A stretch of 64,000 bases of DNA from Leptolyngbya sp. Prado105 (GCA_025454375.1 JALOOO010000003.1:1-64000); one strand, 5' to 3'; counted from the stretch's first letter, positions 15,346-25,301 are shown. Translations and numbers: made by a program. The notes: generated by a model not told the origin, from the letters alone.

Positions 15346-16644
15346 TTACAGCAAAGCCTTTGCAAACGCTAATGCTTCTTCACGGTTTGAGACTTTACCC
15401 TCGGCTCGTGCAAGCTGCAAGGCTGCTAATAATCGCCCAATCTGCGGACTCGGCGGAATCTGCAAGCCTATCATCAAATCCTGACCCGTCAAAATCGGAT
15501 GCGGATGTGCCACTGGATCGCTTGGATCTAAAAAGCGATCGACCCAGTGTTTTACCATCTCGACCGGAAGCTGAATCGCAAGGCTCAACAGTGCGATCGC
15601 TGGAAATACCGCCCCAACCGACTGAAAGAAGCGGTATTGTTCTGCGAGTGACCCGTTAGAAATTTCGGGCGATCTCACTTGTGGCAAGGATTTGACCACC
15701 GTACTGACGGCTTGAATCTCAGCGCGACTATATTTGAGCCGCCAGAGTTGGGCTTCTGCCAAAGTGGGATCTTCGGGGAGCAAACTGGCAAGTTTCGCGA
15801 TCGTTACCCAAGTCCGCACCGAGCCTTTTGCTTCAGATCCTTGAGGTGTTCCGCGCACGGTTCGACTCAGTTCTGACCAAAATTCTGTCCAGTTTTCCTG
15901 GATATGAACGGTGACATCATCGATCGCTTCAACTTGAATCAAATGCTCGATCGTGGCGCTCGGCAACCAATCTTGCAATAATCCATCCTCGCAAGCCGTT
16001 TTAATCCAACTCGTACCGCGCGATGATCCCAACAGATAATTTAGTTCAGACTGCACTCGCTCTGCTGCAATTTTGCTGAGGTTTGGGGCGAGGTGACGAA
16101 TGGCTTGCTGAGTTTCTGGTGCAAGTGAGAATCCAAGCTGTGCCGCTTGTCGATAAGCCCGCAACAATCGCAGCGGATCTTCTGCCAAATTCTCGATCGA
16201 CACCATTCTCAAGCGTTTTCGCTGGAGATCCTCATATCCAGCTAAAGGATCGAGCAAATCTTTTGTATGCGGGTTATACGCGATCGCATTGACTGTAAAA
16301 TCGCGCCGCCGCAGATCATCTTCTAGGGTCGCACCCACTTGCCGAGCAAAATCTGCTGTTCCCTGTTCAAAGACCACTCGTGCGATCTGTCGTTCTGAAT
16401 CCAGGACAACAAATCCTGCCCGGTAGTGCCGTGCGATCGCCTGTGCCGTCTCAACCGCATCGCTCGGGAGGACAAAATCCAAGTCAAGATACTCGGAATG
16501 GCGATCGAGCAACGCATCTCGCACCGTTCCTCCGACTAAACATGCCGATTTTGGCAGCCACTTTAGACTAAAGGGCCACGTTTCTGGAGAGAGAGCCGAG
16601 GAAACCAATGCCACGTTGCGATAATGTTCTAACTGCAAATTCAC
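15346..16644 (-). CDS. CCA tRNA nucleotidyltransferase / poly(A) polymerase family protein
   Basis: A 432-residue class II nucleotidyltransferase. The head domain has CLVGGTVRDALL (GG at 38-39) and the catalytic DLD (54-56); RRRDFTVNAIAYN and AEDPLRLLRAYRQAAQLGF follow, the standard motifs of CCA-adding enzymes. It would add or repair the 3' CCA of tRNAs, which fits the tRNA-Leu in this window whose gene lacks CCA. Some bacteria split C- and A-addition between two paralogues, and I cannot tell CCA-adding from A-adding here. It is a single-gene unit divergent from ycf34. Confidence 0.9.
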   Translation of the reverse strand: MNLQLEHYRNVALVSSALSPETWPFSLKWLPKSACLVGGTVRDALLDRHSEYLDLDFVLPSDAVETAQAIARHYRAGFVVLDSERQIARVVFEQGTADFARQVGATLEDDLRRRDFTVNAIAYNPHTKDLLDPLAGYEDLQRKRLRMVSIENLAEDPLRLLRAYRQAAQLGFSLAPETQQAIRHLAPNLSKIAAERVQSELNYLLGSSRGTSWIKTACEDGLLQDWLPSATIEHLIQVEAIDDVTVHIQENWTEFWSELSRTVRGTPQGSEAKGSVRTWVTIAKLASLLPEDPTLAEAQLWRLKYSRAEIQAVSTVVKSLPQVRSPEISNGSLAEQYRFFQSVGAVFPAIALLSLAIQLPVEMVKHWVDRFLDPSDPVAHPHPILTGQDLMIGLQIPPSPQIGRLLAALQLARAEGKVSNREEALAFAKALL

Positions 16645-16817
16645 TGCGTTCAGTCAACCTAAATCCAAATCGAATAAAAACGAACCAGAGAAAAGCTTTC
16701 AGCTTTTCACACGCAACATAAATCAACCTAGAATTAGATGAAGAATTGGATGCGCCTGAGTTAGAGTAACAGAAAATCTTGCTTGAAATGCTGTCCACTC
16801 TATTGTGAAGCAGAGTT

Positions 16818-17066
16818 ATGTGTATTTGCATCAATTGCCACTACGTCGATCGCTGCACGACCTACAATGCAGTCGAAACTCAACATGAACAAGCCCACTT
16901 AACAGAAACGCCTGATTTTGAGGCAACGGAACCGACGATTAATGTGAATATTCGCGATCGTGGGGATCACATTGAAATGGAATGGGATGTCGTGGGATGT
17001 CTCAGCTTTAAGGAAGAAAAAGGGAAGTGGGCGAAACTCAGACCCGGAGAATTAATCCCAACCTAA
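16818..17066 (+). CDS. ycf34: Ycf34 family protein
   Basis: An 82-residue protein matching Ycf34 of cyanobacteria and red-algal plastids end to end: MCICINCHYVDRCTTY at the start and VVGCLSFKEEKGKWAKLRP at the end. Cys2, Cys4, Cys7 and Cys13 sit at the N-terminus; Ycf34 is reported to bind an iron-sulfur cluster and to affect photosynthetic electron transport. GAAGCAGAG upstream of the ATG can act as ribosome binding site. The TPR gene follows 103 bases downstream. Confidence 0.95.
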   Translation: MCICINCHYVDRCTTYNAVETQHEQAHLTETPDFEATEPTINVNIRDRGDHIEMEWDVVGCLSFKEEKGKWAKLRPGELIPT

Positions 17067-17169
17067 CAAAAACTTCCGTAAATGCCGAATTGCATTTGTC
17101 ATGTGAATCCTGGTTTGAGGGAATGCTAGGCGCAAAGACCTTACTCCGCGAGAACCAGGTTTCAAGCTT

Positions 17170-18591
17170 ATGCGTTTCATTCGTCGTACTTCGTCTCATG
17201 TCACTGCTGCAATCGCCGCATTCGGGTTAATGACGTGTTCCGCTTTTGCTCAGGACACAAAGCCCGATGCGCCGAAGCCTACGCCTGAAGTGGCGAAACA
17301 ACTTCAGGAGGCACAGAATTATTTCAATCAGGGTGAGGGTCGCGCTCGCGATGCCAAATACCGTGAAGCGCTCGAATCTTTCAATCAAGCGATCCAACTC
17401 AATCCAACCTGGGGCACGCCTTATGTGGGTCGGGGTGCCATTCGATCGAAGTTGGGGGACTATTCGGGTGCGCTGCAAGATTTTGATCAAGCCTTGATGC
17501 TGAATCCAATGGATGCGGTTGTCTATGCACATCGGGGTAGCGCTCAGTTTGCCAATGGCGATATGTCCTCGGCACTGAATGACCTGGATAGAGCAATTTC
17601 ATTAAATCCGAATCTGGCAGTGGCTTATGTGAATCGCGGTTATATTCGCGCTCAGAGCCAAAATTGGGAGTCGGCGATCGCGGATTTTGATCAAGCGCTG
17701 CGAGTCGAACCGAAATTTGCCCCGGCTCTCGTGAATCGTGGATTTGCAAAATTGCAGCAGGGAGATCGTCAAGCGGCGCTCAATGATCTCAATGAAGCGA
17801 TTAAACTTCAACCCAAGTCTGCTGAGGCTTTGATCGCACGCGGTGCAATCCATCATGAAATTGGCGAATCAAAGGCTGCGATAGCAGATTTCTCTCAAGC
17901 GATTCAGATTAAACCAACTGCGGCTGAAGCCTTTTACAATCGCGCTCAAGTCAATGCAAGATTGGGCTATCTTGAAGCCGCAGAGGCTGATTTGACGAAG
18001 ATGGCAACTTTGAATCCCGATCGTGCCGCTGTGTTTCATCAGCGCGGCATGATTCGTGCAGTATTGGAGAATCACGAAGGGGCTGAGGCAGATTACAATC
18101 AAGCCCTCAAACTTGACCCGAATTTTGCGGCGGCAATTAAGAGCCGAGGGGATCTGCGGGCAACGATGGGCGATAAACAGGGAGCAATCGCGGATTATTC
18201 TCAGGCGGTGCAAATTCAGCCGAATTTTGCTGGCGCATTGTCTCAAAGAGCGGCAGTGCGATCGCAATTAGGCGATCGATCTGGCGCGACTCAGGATCTC
18301 AGCGCGGCGATTGCAGCCGATAGCAATAATCCTGATGTCTATGAAGATCGAGGTGCGGCACGGATGGAATCGGGCGATTTGCAAGGTGCGGTCGAGGATT
18401 TTAGTAGAGCGATCAGTCTTGATTCGAGCCGAGTGGATGCGTTTTATCAGCGTGGGATTTTGATGGGTCGCCTGGGCAATCGTCAAAGTGCAATGGCTGA
18501 TTTGCAGCGGGCATCTGATCTGTATCTTCAGAAAGGAGATGCGGAGGGGTATCGCAATACGTTGAATACACTTCGACAATTGCAAGGCTAG
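17170..18591 (+). CDS. Exported TPR-repeat protein
   Basis: A 473-residue protein with a signal peptide (RFIRRTSSHVTAAIAAFGLMTCSAFA, about 1-28) followed by about 12 tetratricopeptide repeats of 34 residues from roughly residue 45 to the end. Units such as ALESFNQAIQLNPTWGTPYVG and AIADFSQAIQIKPTAAEAFYN show the canonical spacing with Pro at the helix end. TPR superhelices are scaffolds for protein complexes; the export signal places this one in the periplasm or thylakoid lumen. No enzymatic domain is present and the partner is unknown. Confidence 0.85.
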   Translation: MRFIRRTSSHVTAAIAAFGLMTCSAFAQDTKPDAPKPTPEVAKQLQEAQNYFNQGEGRARDAKYREALESFNQAIQLNPTWGTPYVGRGAIRSKLGDYSGALQDFDQALMLNPMDAVVYAHRGSAQFANGDMSSALNDLDRAISLNPNLAVAYVNRGYIRAQSQNWESAIADFDQALRVEPKFAPALVNRGFAKLQQGDRQAALNDLNEAIKLQPKSAEALIARGAIHHEIGESKAAIADFSQAIQIKPTAAEAFYNRAQVNARLGYLEAAEADLTKMATLNPDRAAVFHQRGMIRAVLENHEGAEADYNQALKLDPNFAAAIKSRGDLRATMGDKQGAIADYSQAVQIQPNFAGALSQRAAVRSQLGDRSGATQDLSAAIAADSNNPDVYEDRGAARMESGDLQGAVEDFSRAISLDSSRVDAFYQRGILMGRLGNRQSAMADLQRASDLYLQKGDAEGYRNTLNTLRQLQG

Positions 18592-18617
18592 CAATTTTTG
18601 ATTTCGATCAAATCGCA

Positions 18618-18661
18618 ATGGGAGCAAGAATAAGATTACGATCTCCATTTCTTGCTCCCAT
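18618..18661. terminator. Bidirectional hairpin terminator
   Basis: ATGGGAGCAAGAA (18618-18630) and TTCTTGCTCCCAT (18649-18661) form a 13-bp perfect stem around an 18-base loop, between the convergent TPR gene and gloB. Confidence 0.65.
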
Positions 18662-18702
18662 CTGCTTTAAACATCCACGTAGATGCAACAGCAAAGCCGA
18701 GC

Positions 18703-19467
18703 TTAGAACCGATCCTTTTTCTGACGGAGCAGAGCAAACGTTTCAACTGCCCCGGTCTTTCCCATTGTGTTCTGAATCTCTGGGGTATCCCATCGCAGAA
18801 ATGGATTCGTGCGTTTTTCCAATCCTAAGTCTGCGGGGATGGTCGGCTGGCTGCCGAGCGATCGCACTTCCGCTAATCGTGCCTGCAATTCAGGATTTTC
18901 TCGATCGACGGTTACTGCAAATTCCAGATTTGCCAAGGTATATTCATGCGCACACCAGACCCGGGTCTGATCTGGCAATGCTCGAATCTGTCTTAGCGAA
19001 TCGACCATCTCAGCAGGTGTGCCTTCCTTTAATCGCCCACACCCGGCTGAAAACAAAACATCCCCGCAAAACAACTCGCCCGCCTCCTGCCCAACAGGTG
19101 CAAAATAATATGCAATATGTCCGTGCGTGTGCCCCGGCAGAAACAAAACCTCCGCCTCTCGATCACCAAACTTCACCCGATCACCCGCATCCAACTCCAC
19201 CTGTAACCCTGGAATTCTGCCGCGATCTCGCCGCCCTGCGTACACAACTGCATTCGGAAAGCGCTGCAACACCTGCAAATTTCCATCCACATGATCCCAG
19301 TGATGATGCGTATTCAAGATGGCAACGACCTCTACGCCTAATTCCTCGACCTTCTTCAAAACAGAATTTGCTTCACCGGGATCGACGATCGCCGCAATCT
19401 GCTGAATCGCATCGTAAAGCAAAAAGATATAGTTGCTAGAAAGTGCTGAAATCCGATAGATTTGCAT
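18703..19467 (-). CDS. gloB: Hydroxyacylglutathione hydrolase (glyoxalase II)
   Basis: A 254-residue metallo-beta-lactamase-fold enzyme that hydrolyses S-lactoylglutathione to lactate and glutathione, the second step of methylglyoxal detoxification. The metal-binding motif THHHWDH is at 53-59; further ligands are in PGHTHGH and FCGDVLF, and the C-terminal glutathione-binding part has CAHEYTLANLEFA and the RTNPFLR segment. These features separate glyoxalase II from other beta-lactamase-fold hydrolases. It is a single-gene unit ending at a shared hairpin. Confidence 0.94.
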   Translation of the reverse strand: MQIYRISALSSNYIFLLYDAIQQIAAIVDPGEANSVLKKVEELGVEVVAILNTHHHWDHVDGNLQVLQRFPNAVVYAGRRDRGRIPGLQVELDAGDRVKFGDREAEVLFLPGHTHGHIAYYFAPVGQEAGELFCGDVLFSAGCGRLKEGTPAEMVDSLRQIRALPDQTRVWCAHEYTLANLEFAVTVDRENPELQARLAEVRSLGSQPTIPADLGLEKRTNPFLRWDTPEIQNTMGKTGAVETFALLRQKKDRF

Positions 19468-19686
19468 ATAGCTAAAGAAATTGTCTCTGTGTTTGTTCTG
19501 AACCTGAAATCGTCAATACTAGTGAGAACTTCCAAGATTTTACAAAGTCTTGATGGAATTCTCATCTGACCTTTGTGTGTCCCCCGCAAAAACGCGTAAC
19601 AGTAGAAGAGGATCAAAGTCATCGTACTTTTGTCCCATTTTGACTTGTGTTTGACGTGCCCCAGTTAGACAGCAAAGCGACGACTT

Positions 19687-19911
19687 ATGGTAAGAACAGT
19701 CCAAAATCTATCCAATTTGCCCACGCAGCGAATTCTCGATCGCATTCTGCAACTTCAGAAGATCAACCGACACGAGCATTTACACCTCGCGTCAGCGATT
19801 CTCGCCAATCAACGCCTTACGCCCGAAGAGCGGCGACAAATTAACCAAATTTTTGATCATATCCAGTCGGGTCAGATCAAACTTGTAGACGAAGGATTCT
19901 CTCCCGCATGA
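19687..19911 (+). CDS. Small helical protein, translationally coupled to a glycosyltransferase
   Basis: A 74-residue protein, mainly alpha-helical by composition (QRILDRILQLQKINRHEHLHL, then LTPEERRQINQIFDHIQSG). I do not recognise the family. Its TGA overlaps the ATG of the next glycosyltransferase gene (ATGA at 19908-19911), which indicates translational coupling and a possible regulatory or partner role in the polysaccharide operon. It heads the 19.7-28.2 kb gene string. No signal peptide or membrane segment is present. Confidence 0.65.
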   Translation: MVRTVQNLSNLPTQRILDRILQLQKINRHEHLHLASAILANQRLTPEERRQINQIFDHIQSGQIKLVDEGFSPA

Positions 19912-21209
19912 ACGTGATTCAAGCTAGTGCTTGGTTTCCGCCGGATTCGTTTGGTGGGGTTGAGGTCTATCTCGAAGGTCTGATTCAAGATCTCCAAGCC
20001 CTTGGCTTGCATTCTAAAGTGGCAGCGGCTCGATCGAGGGATAAGACCTCGATCGAGTCGTATCACGATACCGAAGTCTATCGCTATCCCACTGAGGATT
20101 TTAAGGCGTTTCAGACTTGGCTCGTCAGCAATCAGAGCGAAATTTACCATCAACATACGCTGCGTCCCGGCTGTGGCATTCCGCATTTATGCTATGCGAA
20201 GCAATTGGGGATGAAGACGGTGATGACGGTTCACATGCCTGATTTGGCGTGTTTACGCGGAACAATGATGCAGGGCGGTCATTCTGCTTGTGATGGCAAA
20301 ATTGATATTGCTCGGTGTAGTACTTGTTTGGGGGTTTCTAAACGAGTGCCGACTTGGGTAGCTGAAGGGTTGAGTGCTTTACCCAGTCCGATCGCGCTTC
20401 GGGTTCGGGATCGCTTACGTCAACATCCGGATCTGCGATTTCGCCAATTAGGAACGACGATCGCGACTCCCATGCAAGTGCGTGCCCAGCGTCAGCAGTT
20501 TGATCAACTGGTGGAATTGAGTGATCGAATTGTGGTGGTTTGCCAATGGCTTTACGATGCGTTTGTGCTAAATGGTGTGCCTGAGTCTCAACTTGTTCTC
20601 AGTCGTCACGGCGTTGCGATCGAGAATCGACCCGATTCAAGCGACAATCTCGCATCGATCTTACGTCCGATTCGGATTGGGTTTCTCGGTCGGTGGCAGG
20701 AGACAAAAGGCGTTCAGATTTTAGTCGAGGCGCTGCAATTGATTCCGAATGCTCCGGTGGAATTGATCATTCACGCGACTCATGCAGATTCTCATGGCGC
20801 AGCAAATCGCGATCGGGTTCATGCAATCGCGCAGCAAGATGCTCGAATTCAGATCAAACCGCCTTTAGCTCGAACTGATATTAGTCATGCGATCGCGGGG
20901 TTTGATCTGCTGGCAGTTCCTTCGCAGTGGTTAGAAACTGGACCTTTAGTGGTGCTGGAAGCTTTTGCGGTCGGAACGCCTGTGATTGGGTCTAATCTGG
21001 GTGGAATTGCAGAATTGGTCAGTCATGATGTGGATGGTTGGCTTGTCCCTGCAACAGATTGCACCGCTTGGGCAGGTGCGATCGCGAATTTGGCAGAACA
21101 TCCAGAGATGATCTTGCAACTGAAGCAAAACATTCCCCCTGTAAAAACACGGCAAGCGGTAGCTCAAGAGATGTTGCAGCTTTATCAAAGCTTGATGCGG
21201 GAACACTAG
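19908..21209 (+). CDS. Glycosyltransferase family 4
   Basis: A 433-residue GT-B glycosyltransferase. The N-terminal domain starts VIQASAWFPPDSFGGVEVYLEGL, with the glycine loop FGGVE; YHQHTLRPGCG and a CDGKIDIARCSTC cysteine cluster (a common insertion in GT4 polysaccharide enzymes) follow. The C-terminal domain has IGFLGRWQETKGVQILVEAL and ETGPLVVLEAFAVGTPVIGS, the donor-binding EX7E region. It overlaps the small upstream gene by 4 bases and is followed 29 bases later by another GT4 gene, so all three are probably one operon. The sugar donor is unknown. Confidence 0.87.
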   Translation: MNVIQASAWFPPDSFGGVEVYLEGLIQDLQALGLHSKVAAARSRDKTSIESYHDTEVYRYPTEDFKAFQTWLVSNQSEIYHQHTLRPGCGIPHLCYAKQLGMKTVMTVHMPDLACLRGTMMQGGHSACDGKIDIARCSTCLGVSKRVPTWVAEGLSALPSPIALRVRDRLRQHPDLRFRQLGTTIATPMQVRAQRQQFDQLVELSDRIVVVCQWLYDAFVLNGVPESQLVLSRHGVAIENRPDSSDNLASILRPIRIGFLGRWQETKGVQILVEALQLIPNAPVELIIHATHADSHGAANRDRVHAIAQQDARIQIKPPLARTDISHAIAGFDLLAVPSQWLETGPLVVLEAFAVGTPVIGSNLGGIAELVSHDVDGWLVPATDCTAWAGAIANLAEHPEMILQLKQNIPPVKTRQAVAQEMLQLYQSLMREH

Positions 21210-21238
21210 CTTTCAGTAGACTGCCTCCTGTCTTGACT

Positions 21239-22405
21239 ATGAAAGTTTCTATTCTCACGCCGAATTTTTCTAAAGGGGGAGTCGATCGGGCTTATCTCCT
21301 GGCTCAAGTTCTAAAAAAGCTGAATCACGATGTGGAAATTCTCGGATTTCTATTTGGTGAAAAAATCTATCCCGAACCGCCTACGGATCTGCCGATTGTT
21401 TGTTTACCGGGCTGTCAGTATCCGCAGTTTTTCCGTTCTGCGGCGCAGCTTGTCGATCGAATTGATGGCGATCTTATCTATGCCGTAAAGCCTAGACCGA
21501 CTAGCTTCGGGGTAGGGTTATTGAAAAAAATGCGATCTAAAACTCCAGTCCTGCTGGATATTGATGACTGGGAACTGAGTTGGGTTGGAGACAAGCCTTA
21601 TCGACCGGGACTGAGGCAATTTGGACGAGATGTTCTGAAAAAAGATGGTGCTTTGCGATCGCCGGATCATTCTCTCTATCTAAAATGGATGGAGCAGCAT
21701 CTCTGCCGAGCCGATGGGATGACGATCGACACAAATTTCTTGCAGAAGCGCTTTGGCGGAACTTATCTCCCGAACGGCAAGGATACAGATATGTTTGATC
21801 CGAGTCGGTTTAGTCCTGAGGCGAGTCGGCAAAAGTATGGCTTAGCAGAGTATCGAGTGCTGATGTTTCCGGGTGCATCGCGTCCGCATAAAGGATTAGA
21901 AGATGTGCTAGCTGCTTTGAAGACATTGAATCAGCCTGATTTGCGCTTAGTGATTGTTGGGGGGAGTCCTTATGATGACTACGATCGACATCTGATTGAG
22001 ACTTGGGGCAAATGGGTGATCAAACTGCCGCCTGCTCCGTTTTGGCAGATGCCTGAAATCGTTGCAGCGGCTCATGTCATTGTTGTGCCGCAACGAGATA
22101 CAGTCACGGCTCAAGCTCAATTTCCAATCAAGCTCACTGAAGGGATGTCGATGGCGAAACCGATTTTGGCGACTCGGGTTGGAGACATTCCAGAGATTCT
22201 AGGTGGAACGGGCTTTCTTGTTGATCCCGAATCTCCGGATCAAATTGCTGAGCGGCTGAATGAAATTTTCCAAGACTGGGATGCGGCGCAAGTTCGAGGA
22301 ACTCAAGCGAGAGAGAGATGCTTAGCTCATTACAGTGTTGAAGCAATGGCTCCGATCGTGAAAAAGTTACTTTTGCAGATTTGTCAATCAAACCAACCTA
22401 CTTAG
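21239..22405 (+). CDS. Glycosyltransferase family 4
   Basis: A 388-residue GT-B glycosyltransferase beginning MKVSILTPNFSKGGVDRAYL. Distinctive parts are LLDIDDWELSWVGDKPYRPG in the N-terminal domain, PHKGLEDVLAALKTL at the donor domain entry and LTEGMSMAKPILATRVGDIPE with GTGFLV at the nucleotide-sugar site. The ATG at 21239 gives the standard N-terminus; the ORF-track start at 21038 runs back through the preceding gene in another frame and is rejected. It is the third gene of the polysaccharide operon. Confidence 0.87.
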   Translation: MKVSILTPNFSKGGVDRAYLLAQVLKKLNHDVEILGFLFGEKIYPEPPTDLPIVCLPGCQYPQFFRSAAQLVDRIDGDLIYAVKPRPTSFGVGLLKKMRSKTPVLLDIDDWELSWVGDKPYRPGLRQFGRDVLKKDGALRSPDHSLYLKWMEQHLCRADGMTIDTNFLQKRFGGTYLPNGKDTDMFDPSRFSPEASRQKYGLAEYRVLMFPGASRPHKGLEDVLAALKTLNQPDLRLVIVGGSPYDDYDRHLIETWGKWVIKLPPAPFWQMPEIVAAAHVIVVPQRDTVTAQAQFPIKLTEGMSMAKPILATRVGDIPEILGGTGFLVDPESPDQIAERLNEIFQDWDAAQVRGTQARERCLAHYSVEAMAPIVKKLLLQICQSNQPT

Positions 22406-22524
22406 CAATTCAAAATCCAAGACTGCTCTGTTGTCTGTCCTGACCTTACGGGATAACTAGAAGCAGTTCTTCATCTGTTCTTGATGATCGACAGTTTCGA
22501 TTTATTGTTTGCCCAAAACGATCT

Positions 22525-24327
22525 ATGTTGCCCAATCAATTGCTGCTTAAGTTTGCGCTGCGTCATCCGCTGCCATTAATTGGCACGATTGCTCTCGGAT
22601 TTTCGGGAGCTTTATTCAATGGCGTTAGCACAATGCTGATGATTCCAGTTGTATTGGGATTGCTCGGTCAAGAGATTAACTTAAAAGGTGCGCCGCCGCT
22701 CTTACAACAGGCGTTTGCAAGTTTTGAGCATCTTGCTGGGGATGCGCGATTTCTGACGATGATGGCATGTGTTCTCGTTGCCATTTTCCTGAAGAATCTG
22801 ACGAGCTATGCCAGTACATTAACTTCTGGACATTTATCGCGATCGCTCGTCAGTGACATTCGCAAAGAAGGATTGAGATTGCTGCTTGATGTTGATCTGG
22901 AGTTTTATGTCAAAGCCAAAGTTGGAGATCTGCTGAATCAATTGGGGGGGGAAGTAGGCGCGACTGCAATGGCAATTCGGACAGCCGTAAATATGCTGTC
23001 TACGGTCATTACTATTTTTGTTTTTTTGATTATTTTAATTTCTATTTCCTGGCAGCTTACTTTAGTTTCTACTTTGCTCCTAGCGATCGCTTCTCTGTCG
23101 AATAGCTTTTTTGTCAGTCGAGCCAAGAAATTTGGGCAACAACTTTCTGACCAATCGCGGGATTACTCGGTTTCAGTCTTGGAGATGCTGTCTGGGATTC
23201 GACTTGTCAAGGCAACGGCAAGCGAGCCTTATGAGTATCAAAAATTAGAAAAGTTGATTCACGATCGAGAGAACGCCGATTTTCGATCGCAGGCGAATTC
23301 ATCTCTGATTCCACCTGTAAATGAGATGATTGGAATCATTGTGGTGGTTACGATTTTACTTCTCGGTCGAGCTTTCTTTAGAGGGCAACTCGAAGCACTT
23401 TCGACCGTTCTGCTGACCTACCTGTTGATTTTGTTCCGAATGCTGCCGTTTGTCGGACAGTTGAACAATGCAAGAGGCTCTTTTGCGAATCTAGCTCCCA
23501 GTGTGTCTGTAGTGAATGAATTTCTTCAGCGGGACAACAAGCCTTTCATGTCGAGAGGGTCTATCCCTTACACGACAATGAGCGAAGGGATTCGATTTGA
23601 GAACTTATCTTTTACTTATCCAGGGCACGATCGACAGGTTCTCAATCAAGTGAATCTCTGGTTGCCGAAAGGGACAACTTTAGCCTTGGTTGGCTCATCG
23701 GGTGCTGGTAAATCGACGTTAGCAGATTTACTGCCGCGACTTTATGACCCGACCGCAGGCAGGATTTTGATTGACGATCGCGATTTGAAAGACTTTGAAC
23801 TGCATACCTTGCGACGGTCGATGGGAATTGTCAGCCAAGATACGTTCTTGTTTAATGATTCGGTTCGCAACAATCTCGCTTATGCGCGTCGAGATGCGAC
23901 GGATGATCAAATTATTGAGGCAGCGAAGCGTGCGAATGCTTACGAATTCATTGTGAAACTGCCGCAAGGATTTGAAACATTGATTGGCGATCGCGGGGTG
24001 ATGCTCTCCGGTGGGCAAAGACAAAGACTGGCGATCGCGAGAGCTTTACTGCGTGATCCAGAGATTCTGATACTTGATGAAGCGACTTCTGCACTTGATA
24101 CTGTTTCGGAACGGTTGGTGCAGGGTGCGATTGATGAGTTAAGCCGCGATCGGACGACTTTAGTGATCGCGCATCGCTTGTCTACTGTGCAAAAAGCAGA
24201 CCAGATTGCGGTGCTAGATAAAGGGCAAGTTGTCGAACTTGGGACGCATTCCGAACTGTTGAAGCAGGGTGGATTATACGCTCAGCTTCATGCAATGCAA
24301 TTTTCAGAAGAACCTCAGACCGTTTAG
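22525..24327 (+). CDS. ABC exporter, fused permease-ATPase (MsbA/HepA-like)
   Basis: A 600-residue half-transporter. Six transmembrane helices lie in residues 15-320 (for example LIGTIALGFSGALF, VITIFVFLIILIS, IIVVVTILLLG). The ATPase has Walker A GSSGAGKST (390-398), the signature LSGGQRQR near 499, Walker B ILILDEATSALD and the H-loop IAHRLST. It works as a homodimer. The family includes MsbA (lipid A flippase) and HepA (heterocyst envelope polysaccharide); placed among glycosyltransferases, export of a lipid-linked glycan or glycolipid is the likely role. The substrate is inference. Confidence 0.88.
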   Translation: MLPNQLLLKFALRHPLPLIGTIALGFSGALFNGVSTMLMIPVVLGLLGQEINLKGAPPLLQQAFASFEHLAGDARFLTMMACVLVAIFLKNLTSYASTLTSGHLSRSLVSDIRKEGLRLLLDVDLEFYVKAKVGDLLNQLGGEVGATAMAIRTAVNMLSTVITIFVFLIILISISWQLTLVSTLLLAIASLSNSFFVSRAKKFGQQLSDQSRDYSVSVLEMLSGIRLVKATASEPYEYQKLEKLIHDRENADFRSQANSSLIPPVNEMIGIIVVVTILLLGRAFFRGQLEALSTVLLTYLLILFRMLPFVGQLNNARGSFANLAPSVSVVNEFLQRDNKPFMSRGSIPYTTMSEGIRFENLSFTYPGHDRQVLNQVNLWLPKGTTLALVGSSGAGKSTLADLLPRLYDPTAGRILIDDRDLKDFELHTLRRSMGIVSQDTFLFNDSVRNNLAYARRDATDDQIIEAAKRANAYEFIVKLPQGFETLIGDRGVMLSGGQRQRLAIARALLRDPEILILDEATSALDTVSERLVQGAIDELSRDRTTLVIAHRLSTVQKADQIAVLDKGQVVELGTHSELLKQGGLYAQLHAMQFSEEPQTV

Positions 24328-24338
24328 GACATAAGACG

Positions 24339-25301
24339 ATGGCAAAAGCAGTGATAGGAATGGCAAGTAGTTATGTCGGGTTAAAGCCTAGCCCGACGGA
24401 TTGGTTGTGGCAGCAGTCGCCCTATCCTTTTGGGCAGTGGGGAAATATTCGACTGGATGCGTCTGCTGAAACGCCAGATTTTTTACTGTTGTATCAGTTT
24501 GACTTTCCGCGTCGTAAGGTTGATCGCTCGTGGCGAGCTAAATTTCGTAAACCTCAGCCTTTGCCAGAGGTGACTCCACAGTTTCGAGGTGTTGCAAAAG
24601 AGCGGATGATCTATCTCTTGCGGGAACCCCCGCTTGATGAAATTGTCAATATTACAAAACAGAACTACGAGAAGGCAAGTCAATACTGCGCTTATGTTTC
24701 AGGCCCAGACGACTTTGCCCCGAAGCCAGACTATATGCCTGCAATCTGGTATTTAGATAATTCGTTCCGCGAATTGAACGATATGCCGCCGCCTGAGAAG
24801 GTTCGGACTTGTAGTTGGATTACTTCAGGGATTAGTAGAACTGAGAATCATCGGAAGCGACTGGCATTTCTCAGACTGCTGCAAGAGAATGAACTCGATT
24901 TTGATCTCTACGGTCGCGATCTACCCGATTGGGCAAAAACAACGGGACGAATTGGCAGTAAGTGGTATGGCATGGCTCCTTATTACTATAATTTATCGAT
25001 CGAGAACTATGCAGACAATGATTGGTATGTAACAGAGAAGCTTTGGGATGCGCTTCTGTCCTGGTGTTTACCCATTTACTACGGCGGTTCTGCGGCGGAT
25101 AAATTACTTCCTCCGGGTAGTTTTCTGCGACTGCCCAGCATGGATGAGAAAGGCTTGAAATACATTCAAGAAGTAAGCGCGACTCCAGATGCTTGGTTTG
25201 AAGCGAGATCTGCGATCGCAGAAGCTCGACAAATCATTCTGCACAAGCTCAATCTTGTGAACTGGCTCTCTGAATACGTTGAACGGGTATCATCGTCATG
25301 A
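24339..25301 (+). CDS. GT10 fucosyltransferase-like glycosyltransferase
   Basis: A 320-residue protein with the C-terminal signature of family 10 alpha-1,3/1,4-fucosyltransferases: YNLSIENYADNDWYVTEKLW followed by CLPIYYGG, matching the FxxxFENS..DYVTEK..A..PV..G pattern that binds GDP-fucose. The middle has RTCSWITSGISRTENHRKRL and DLYGRDLP, the usual GT10 region with the R-x6-L stretch. The first ATG lies 12 bases after the exporter stop, and the stop overlaps the next ATG (ATGA), so it is in the same operon. The donor being GDP-fucose is inferred from the family. Confidence 0.8.
   Translation: MAKAVIGMASSYVGLKPSPTDWLWQQSPYPFGQWGNIRLDASAETPDFLLLYQFDFPRRKVDRSWRAKFRKPQPLPEVTPQFRGVAKERMIYLLREPPLDEIVNITKQNYEKASQYCAYVSGPDDFAPKPDYMPAIWYLDNSFRELNDMPPPEKVRTCSWITSGISRTENHRKRLAFLRLLQENELDFDLYGRDLPDWAKTTGRIGSKWYGMAPYYYNLSIENYADNDWYVTEKLWDALLSWCLPIYYGGSAADKLLPPGSFLRLPSMDEKGLKYIQEVSATPDAWFEARSAIAEARQIILHKLNLVNWLSEYVERVSSS

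Noticed and set aside
18618-19439. 273-residue plus-strand ORF
   Set aside because: Runs antisense through gloB and through a terminator; Pro/His-rich shadow.
21038-21238. 67-residue N-terminal extension of the second GT4 gene
   Set aside because: Lies inside the preceding glycosyltransferase gene in another frame; family members begin at MKVSILTPNF (21239).
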